NCBI RefSeq assembly: GCF_040744945.1
Contig: NZ_CP160453.1
Coordinates: 1,550,001-1,614,000 of the forward strand
DNA length: 64,000 nucleotides
Direction: 5' to 3'
DNA from: Saccharothrix sp. HUAS TT1
GTDB lineage: Bacteria; Actinomycetota; Actinomycetes; Mycobacteriales; Pseudonocardiaceae
The first letter of the stretch is position 1. Each line of letters begins with the position of its first letter. The position numbers and the translations under genes are program-made. This document shows positions 59,086 to 64,000 of the stretch, one piece after another. The notes below the pieces were generated by a model, which did not search any database, had not been told where the DNA came from, and worked only from the letters and a program-made list of their open reading frames with translations.

Positions 59086-59850
59086 TCAGCCCCCGGCGGG
59101 CCCCTGGTGCGTCGGGTCGAGCACGCGGGCCAGGAACGACTGCGTGCGCTCGTGCCGCGGCGCGCCGATGACCTGCTCGGCGGGCCCCTCCTCGACCACG
59201 TAGCCGCCGTCCATGAACAGCACCCGGTCGGCCACCTCGCGGGCGAACTGCATCTCGTGCGTCACCACGAGCATCGTCATGCCCTCGTCGGCCAGCTGCC
59301 GCATCACCCCGAGCACGTCGCCGACCAGCTCCGGGTCGAGCGCGGACGTCGGCTCGTCGAACAGCATCACGTCCGGGTCCATCGACAGCGCCCTGGCGAT
59401 CGCCACGCGCTGCTGCTGGCCGCCGGAGAGCTGCGAGGGCATGGCGTTCACCTTGTCCGACAGCCCGACCCGCTCCAGGTTGCGCAGCGCGACCTCCTGC
59501 GCCTGGTTCGCGTCCCGCTTGAGCACCTTGCGCTGCGCGACGGTCAGGTTGTTCAGCACGCTGAGGTGCGAGAACAGGTTGAACGACTGGAACACCATGC
59601 CGATCTTGGCGCGGGCCCGGTCGATGTCGACGTCCGGGTCGGTCAGCTCGACGCCGTGCACCACGATCCTGCCGCCACTCGGCTCCTCCAGCAGGTTCAC
59701 GCAGCGCAGCATCGTGGACTTGCCCGAGCCGGACGGCCCGATGATGCACACCACGTCACCGCGGTTGACCGACAGGTCGATGCCCTTCAGCACCTCCAGG
59801 GGGCCGAACGACTTCTTCAGCCCGGTGACCTCCACCACGACGTCGCTCAC
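59086..59850 (-). CDS. Polar amino-acid ABC transporter ATP-binding protein (GlnQ/GluA-like)
   Basis: ATPase of 254 aa energising amino-acid uptake. Walker [10 protein letters not shown] is at 38-46, the Q-loop is in [18 protein letters not shown], the signature is [15 protein letters not shown], Walker B is [14 protein letters not shown], and the switch His is in [11 protein letters not shown]. The LFSHLSVL and [11 protein letters not shown] elements are typical of glutamate/glutamine importers. The GTG at 59850 overlaps the permease stop (GTGA), so it is coupled to it. Confidence 0.95.
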   Translation of the reverse strand: MSDVVVEVTGLKKSFGPLEVLKGIDLSVNRGDVVCIIGPSGSGKSTMLRCVNLLEEPSGGRIVVHGVELTDPDVDIDRARAKIGMVFQSFNLFSHLSVLNNLTVAQRKVLKRDANQAQEVALRNLERVGLSDKVNAMPSQLSGGQQQRVAIARALSMDPDVMLFDEPTSALDPELVGDVLGVMRQLADEGMTMLVVTHEMQFAREVADRVLFMDGGYVVEEGPAEQVIGAPRHERTQSFLARVLDPTHQGPAGG

Positions 59851-60671
59851 GCCGACACCCCCACCCCGGTCGATTCCGGCGTGCTGATCTTCTTGCCGCC
59901 GGTGCGCCGCTCCAGGTGCCTCGACAGCTGGCCGAGCGGCAACGTGATGATCAAGTAGCACAGGCCGACCACCAGGATCGGGGTCAGCGACGGCGACCGG
60001 CTCAGCGTCTCGCGGCCGAACTTGGTCAGCTCGTACTGGTCGCGCGCCAGGCCGATGATGTAGATCAGCGACGAGTCCTTGGTGAGCAGGATCAGCTCGT
60101 TGGTCAACGGCGGCAGGATGATCCGGAACGCCTGCGGGATCACCACGGTCAGCAGCGTGCGCCCCTGCGACATGCCCAGCGACCGGGCCGCCTCGATCTG
60201 GCCCTTCGGCACCGCCTGGATGCCCGCGCGGATCGTCTCGGCCATGTAGGCCGCGCCGACGATGCCCAGCGCCAGCATCACCGTCGAGTAGATGTCGAAC
60301 TGCAGGCCGAACGCCAGCGGCACGCCGAAGCTCAGCGCGATGAACACCAGCAGCGCCGGCACACCGCGGAAGAACTCGATGTAGATGGTGGCCAGCCACC
60401 GGTACGGCGCGACCGAGGACAGCTTCATCAGCGCCAGCACCAGGCCCAGCGCCAGTCCGAACGCGAAGCCGAGCGCGGTGTAGACCAGGGTGTTCTTCAG
60501 CGCCACGGTGATGGCGGCGGGGAACATCTCCGCGGCGATCTCCAGGTTGAAGAAGCTGCGCTGGATCTCGGCCCAGTCGGCGACGAACGCCAGGACGACG
60601 GCGACCACGACCAGCAGCGCGTACTGGCCGACGCGGAACGCCTTGGCCCGCTGTCGCTTGGAGAGTGCCAT
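59847..60671 (-). CDS. Polar amino-acid ABC transporter permease (HisM/GlnP-like)
   Basis: Membrane subunit of 274 aa with about six helices. The first helix is at about 17-33. The binding-protein-dependent transport motif [33 protein letters not shown] contacts the ATPase (EAA loop). [12 protein letters not shown] is the usual family element near residue 100. Only one permease gene is present, so the channel is probably a homodimer. The coding region lies 73 bp downstream of the binding-protein gene with a strong hairpin in between. Confidence 0.94.
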   Translation of the reverse strand: MALSKRQRAKAFRVGQYALLVVVAVVLAFVADWAEIQRSFFNLEIAAEMFPAAITVALKNTLVYTALGFAFGLALGLVLALMKLSSVAPYRWLATIYIEFFRGVPALLVFIALSFGVPLAFGLQFDIYSTVMLALGIVGAAYMAETIRAGIQAVPKGQIEAARSLGMSQGRTLLTVVIPQAFRIILPPLTNELILLTKDSSLIYIIGLARDQYELTKFGRETLSRSPSLTPILVVGLCYLIITLPLGQLSRHLERRTGGKKISTPESTGVGVSA

Positions 60672-60702
60672 GTGGATTACCTCGTGGGTGGGGTGGACGA
60701 GG

Positions 60703-60734
60703 CACGGGGCCGGTGCCAGAGCACCGGCCCCGTG
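60703..60734 (-). terminator. Perfect hairpin between binding-protein and permease genes
   Basis: CACGGGGCCGGTGC (60703-60716) pairs perfectly over 14 bp with GCACCGGCCCCGTG (60721-60734), loop CAGA. It lies inside the importer operon, 10 bp past the binding-protein stop. It probably acts as a partial terminator or mRNA stabiliser that lets the binding protein be made in excess. Confidence 0.75.
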
Positions 60735-60743
60735 GTCAGCCGC

Positions 60744-61562
60744 TTACTTCGACTCGGGCTTCTTGCCGAACCACTTCTCGTAGACCTCGTCGTACTTGCC
60801 GCTGTCCTTGGCCTTCTTCAGGACCTCGTCGACCTTGGCCTTGAGGGCGGTGTTGCCCTTCTTCATGCCGATGCCGTACTTCTCCTGCGTGTCGAACTCC
60901 GCGACCACGGCGGTGTCCGGGAACTCCTTGACGTAGTCCAGCAGCACGCCGTTGTCGTTGATGGCCGCGTCCACCGCGCCGGTGCGCACGGCGGTCTCCA
61001 TCAGCGGCAGGTCCTCGAACTGCACGACGGTGTAGCCGTGCTTCGCCGCGTTCTCGTTGGCGTAGATCTCGCCGGTGGTCTCCAGCTGGACGCCGATCCG
61101 CTTGTCCTTCAGGTCGTCCAGGGACTTGACCGGCGAGTCCTTCTTCACCAGCAGCGCCTGCGACGCGTCGAAGTAGGGCTCGGAGAAGTCGATGACCTCG
61201 GCGCGGTCGGGCTTGATCGTCATGCCGGCCGCGGCCAGGTCGCACTTGCCGGTGTTGAAGACCTCACCGGAGGTGATGGTCTCGAACGGCGTGTCGAAGA
61301 TTTCCTGGGTGACACCCAGCTCGGCCGCCACCAGGTCGACCAGGTCGACGTCGAAGCCGACGGTCTTGTCGCCCTCGGAGAACTGGAAGGGCTTGTAGGA
61401 CAGGTGGGTGCAGGTGACCAGCTTGCCGCTCTGGACCAGGGAGATGCCCGACCCGTTGTCCTGCGAGCCGGTGTTGACCTTGGTCGCGCACGCCGTCATC
61501 GTGGCCGCCAAGGCGAGCACGGGGAACAGGGCGAGCGCAGCGTGCCTGGTACGACGGGCCAC
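60744..61562 (-). CDS. Amino-acid ABC transporter substrate-binding lipoprotein
   Basis: Extracellular binding protein of 272 aa of the SBP_bac_3 family. A signal peptide with lipobox ATMTAC gives an N-terminal lipid-anchored Cys near residue 25. The ligand domain has the landmarks YKPFQFSEGDKTVGFDVDLVDLVAAELG, the AAAGMTIKPDRAEVIDFSEPYFDASQAL segment, and GVQLETTGEIYANENA. Glutamate, glutamine or another polar amino acid is the likely ligand. The GTG at 61562 follows GAGGAG; the frame is open to 61676 but without a site. First gene of the binding protein-permease-ATPase set. Confidence 0.93.
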   Translation of the reverse strand: MARRTRHAALALFPVLALAATMTACATKVNTGSQDNGSGISLVQSGKLVTCTHLSYKPFQFSEGDKTVGFDVDLVDLVAAELGVTQEIFDTPFETITSGEVFNTGKCDLAAAGMTIKPDRAEVIDFSEPYFDASQALLVKKDSPVKSLDDLKDKRIGVQLETTGEIYANENAAKHGYTVVQFEDLPLMETAVRTGAVDAAINDNGVLLDYVKEFPDTAVVAEFDTQEKYGIGMKKGNTALKAKVDEVLKKAKDSGKYDEVYEKWFGKKPESK

Positions 61563-61718
61563 GGTGTCACTCCTCGTAACTGTGTCGGTCGAGTGCACGG
61601 CATACTGCCACTTGGGTGACGCGGTGCACAGCACGCGGGTGTTACAGAGCTTCGGAGCGCATGAATCTTGCGTCACAGGACCTGGGCGGCGGCAAATTAT
61701 TCAGCCGGTTGGCTTTAA

Positions 61719-64000
61719 TCACACAATTGATTCACCGAGAGCGCCGGTTTGGCGACGATCCGTCAGCAAGCTCGCCACCAGCGCCGTCCACCCGGTCTGG
61801 TGCGTCGCGCCCAGGCCCTCGCCGGTGTCGCCGTCGAAGTACTCGCTGAAGGTGACGTGCTCGCGCCACAGCGGCGAGTCGGTCGACTCGATCCGCTTGC
61901 CGTCCGCCGGCCTGCGGCCGTCGTGGTCGGGCATGAACAGCGAGACCAGCCGCCTGACCAGCTCGTCCGCCGCCCGGCCGGCCGTCACGTGGCGCTGGCT
62001 GCGAGTGGGAAGTTCCACGTGGAACCTCCCGCCGTGGAACTCCTCGATCGTCCGCAGGGCCTCCACGAGCAGCGCGTTCGTCGGGAACCAGACCGGTCCG
62101 CGCCAGTTCGAGTTGCCGCCGAACATCGGCGTCCGCGACTCGCCCGGCTCGTAGCCCATCCGGTGCTCCTGGTCGGCGACCTGCACCTCCAGGCCCTCGC
62201 GGTGGGCCGCCGACAGGCTGCGGATGCCGTGCGGCGACAGGAACTCGCCCTCGTCCAGCATCCGGCTCAGCACCCGCCGCAGCTTGCGCTCGTCCAGCAG
62301 GCTGAGCAGCGCCCCGCCGCCGCTGCGGCTGAGGAACCGCTGCAGCTCCGGCCGCCGGGACAGCAGGTGCTCCAGCCGCCGGGAGAACTCCGGCAGCTCC
62401 TCGAACACCCACGGCTCCAGCACCGCGCACGCCAGCACCGGGATCAGGCCCACCATCGAGCGCACCCGGACCGGCTTCGACTCCACGTGCCCGTCCGGCA
62501 GCCGCCGCGACACCACGTCGTAGCAGAAGCCGTCCGTCTCGTCCCAGATGCCGCGCCCGCCGGAACCGAACTGGGTGGACGCCTCGGCGATGCTCAGGAA
62601 GTGCTCCACGAACTTCGTGGCCACGTCCTCGTACGACTCGTCGTGCCGGGCCAGCTCCAGCGCGATCTGCATCAGGTGCAGGCTGTAGGCCGCCATCCAC
62701 GACGTGGCGTCGGACTGCTCCAGCCGCCACTGGCCGAGCATCGGCTCCGACCGGTTCACCGGGCCGATGTTGTCCATGCCGAGGAAGCCGCCCTCGAACA
62801 GGTAGCTGCCGTCGGCGTCCTTGCGGTTGACCCACCAGGAGAAGTTCAGCAGCAGCTTGTGGAAGACCTTGGCCAGGAACCTGCGGTCCTTGACCTCCTC
62901 GGACCGGTACACCTGCAACGCCGCCCAGGCGTGCACCGGCGGGTTGACGTCGCCGAACTCCCACTCGTAGGCGGGCAGCTGGCCGTTCGGGTGCATCAGC
63001 CACTCGCGGCACAGCAGGAGCAGCTGCTCCTTGGCGAACGCCGGGTCGACCTTCGCGAACGGCACGGTGTGGAACGCGAGGTCCCACGCGGCGAACCAGG
63101 GGTACTCCCACTCGTCCGGCATGGAGATCACGTCGGCCACGTCGAAGTGCCGCCAGTGCGTGTTGCGGGCGTGCATGCCCCGGCGCGACGTGGGGGCGGC
63201 GGGCTGCGCCGGGTCGCCGTCCAGCCAGTCCCGGGTGCGGAAGCGGTAGTGCTGCTTGGTCCACATCAGGCCCGCCAGCGCCCGCCGCACCACGGCGGCC
63301 CGCTTGGGGTCCAGGTCGGTGTGGTGGAACTCGTCGGCCTCGGCCCGGCGCTGGTCGACGGTGTCCTGGAAGCTCGGGCCGAACGCGTCGAGGTGCCCGT
63401 CGCCCTCCACCAGCCGCAGCCGGACGGTGACCGACTCGCCCGGCTCGACCGGGTCGAACGAGTACCAGGCGGCGACCTTCGTGCCGGGCTCGCTGGCGTC
63501 GTCCGGGCCGACGACCTGGCACGCCGTCGCGTCCCGGCCGATGACGTACCGGTCGATGCCGTCCTTGGTGTGCCGGGTCGGGTTGCGCGCGGCGCCGAAC
63601 AGCGCCACCTCGTTGGTCTCGTTGTCGGTGACCAGCAAGGTCGGCGTGCCCTCGACGTGCAGCGTGTAGCGGCCCAGCGCGCCGTGCTCGGCGGTGACCC
63701 GCCGCCAGCCGTCCCGCGTGCGGGCGGTGAGCGCGGGCCGGCGGTCGTCCCGGCCCCAGGCCCACGTGTTGCGGAACCAGAACTGGGGCAGCAGGTGCAG
63801 CGGCGCCGGGTCCGGGCCGTGGTTGGTGGCGGTCAGCTCGACGCAGACGTCCTTCGGACCGGCCTTGGCGTAGCTGATCCGCACGTCGAAGAACCGGTTG
63901 TCGTCCAGCGCCCCGGTGTCGGACAGCTCGGGCTCGCGCTCGTTGCGACCGGCGCGCTCGGCCATCCCGCGCAGCTCGGCGTAGGGGAACTCGCACTGCG
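61719..64000 (-). CDS. MGH1/GH63-like glycoside hydrolase (5' end beyond window)
   Basis: Predicted cytoplasmic glucosidase-type enzyme; about 760 C-terminal residues are visible. The frame is open to the right edge: codons read QCEFPYAELRGMAERAGR at the boundary, so the ATG at 63965 is internal. An N-terminal beta-sandwich (ATNHGPDPAPLHLLPQFWFRNTWAWGRDD) precedes an alpha/alpha toroid with DEWEYPWFAAWDLAFHTVPFA, GQLPAYEWEFGDVNPPVHAWAA, GGFLGMDNIGPVNRSEP and FGGNSNWRGPVWFPTNAL. The Asp and Glu of these motifs are likely catalytic. Family members are around 880 aa, often annotated as glucosidases acting on short glucans or glucosylglycerate. The real substrate is open. Confidence 0.85.
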   Translation of the reverse strand, partial: QCEFPYAELRGMAERAGRNEREPELSDTGALDDNRFFDVRISYAKAGPKDVCVELTATNHGPDPAPLHLLPQFWFRNTWAWGRDDRRPALTARTRDGWRRVTAEHGALGRYTLHVEGTPTLLVTDNETNEVALFGAARNPTRHTKDGIDRYVIGRDATACQVVGPDDASEPGTKVAAWYSFDPVEPGESVTVRLRLVEGDGHLDAFGPSFQDTVDQRRAEADEFHHTDLDPKRAAVVRRALAGLMWTKQHYRFRTRDWLDGDPAQPAAPTSRRGMHARNTHWRHFDVADVISMPDEWEYPWFAAWDLAFHTVPFAKVDPAFAKEQLLLLCREWLMHPNGQLPAYEWEFGDVNPPVHAWAALQVYRSEEVKDRRFLAKVFHKLLLNFSWWVNRKDADGSYLFEGGFLGMDNIGPVNRSEPMLGQWRLEQSDATSWMAAYSLHLMQIALELARHDESYEDVATKFVEHFLSIAEASTQFGSGGRGIWDETDGFCYDVVSRRLPDGHVESKPVRVRSMVGLIPVLACAVLEPWVFEELPEFSRRLEHLLSRRPELQRFLSRSGGGALLSLLDERKLRRVLSRMLDEGEFLSPHGIRSLSAAHREGLEVQVADQEHRMGYEPGESRTPMFGGNSNWRGPVWFPTNALLVEALRTIEEFHGGRFHVELPTRSQRHVTAGRAADELVRRLVSLFMPDHDGRRPADGKRIESTDSPLWREHVTFSEYFDGDTGEGLGATHQTGWTALVASLLTDRRQTGALGESIV

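Noticed and set aside
54518..59203. A very long plus-strand open frame of about 1,560 codons.
   Set aside because: It crosses mctP in a wrong frame and then lies antisense to the ROK kinase and beta-helix genes. Its composition is Arg/Gly/Ala/Pro and it has no domain. Such frames are usual in high-GC DNA.
1..64000. tRNA or rRNA genes and insertion sequences.
   Set aside because: I looked for cloverleaf and rRNA-like stretches and for transposase motifs with flanking inverted repeats and saw none that I could support.

Overview
The window is high-GC DNA (about 70% or more by eye) with the gene content of a Pseudonocardiales actinomycete such as Saccharothrix, Lentzea or Actinosynnema. The evidence is the dense use of GTG starts and the gene order dnaB - rplI - rpsR - ssb - rpsF ... 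GT87 membrane glycosyltransferase - ponA - DUF5318 - PadR - ino1. That order is the ponA1/dnaB neighbourhood of mycobacteria (Rv0046c to Rv0058), a conserved block not far from oriC. Assignment is by recognition of families; no database was searched.

Left part, 1-18 kb. A DrrAB-like drug exporter (cut by the left edge) and a cytochrome P450 are both read leftward. Both are preceded by GTGTCAG direct repeats at 11, 12 or 22 bp spacing. Next comes dnaB, whose Walker A motif is split by a 412-residue intein with the Trp/Cys/Thr signature of class 3 inteins and an endonuclease carrying two four-Cys zinc modules. A cluster of DnaA boxes separates dnaB from rplI-rpsR-ssb-rpsF. A secreted protein gene, an endonuclease IV gene and an extra GT87 gene sit between that block and the conserved GT87-ponA-DUF5318 block, followed by padR and ino1.

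Middle, 18-40 kb. The genes are metabolic and regulatory: an SDR oxidoreductase and an HAD phosphatase; two tandem PhoX-type Tat-exported phosphatases, each with a Pho-box-like direct repeat; a second SDR and an amidohydrolase; an orphan histidine kinase; a tiny membrane protein; an unusual nitric oxide synthase; trmB; an orphan mycosin-like protease; an ATPase-permease-ATPase ABC set; a TetR/SDR pair with a large palindromic operator; and a complete two-component system.

Right, 40-64 kb. A dynamin / GrpE-like / dynamin operon is followed by an Abi-like HEPN protein of lower GC, an acidic repeat protein, a possible Imm1-like protein and an XRE/DUF397 pair. This 40-48 kb stretch is the most accessory part and the best candidate for an uncharacterised system. 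Then come pckG, a septum-formation lipoprotein, a secreted pyroglutamyl-peptidase-like protein with the catalytic Cys replaced by Ser, a GntR regulator with a DUF3311/MctP monocarboxylate transporter, an ROK kinase, a large beta-helix membrane protein, an amino-acid ABC importer, and a glycoside hydrolase cut by the right edge.

A recurring feature is a TAnnnT hexamer 6-8 bases upstream of the start codon with no Shine-Dalgarno sequence. It occurs in 13 genes and points to widespread leaderless transcription. I used it to choose several start codons.
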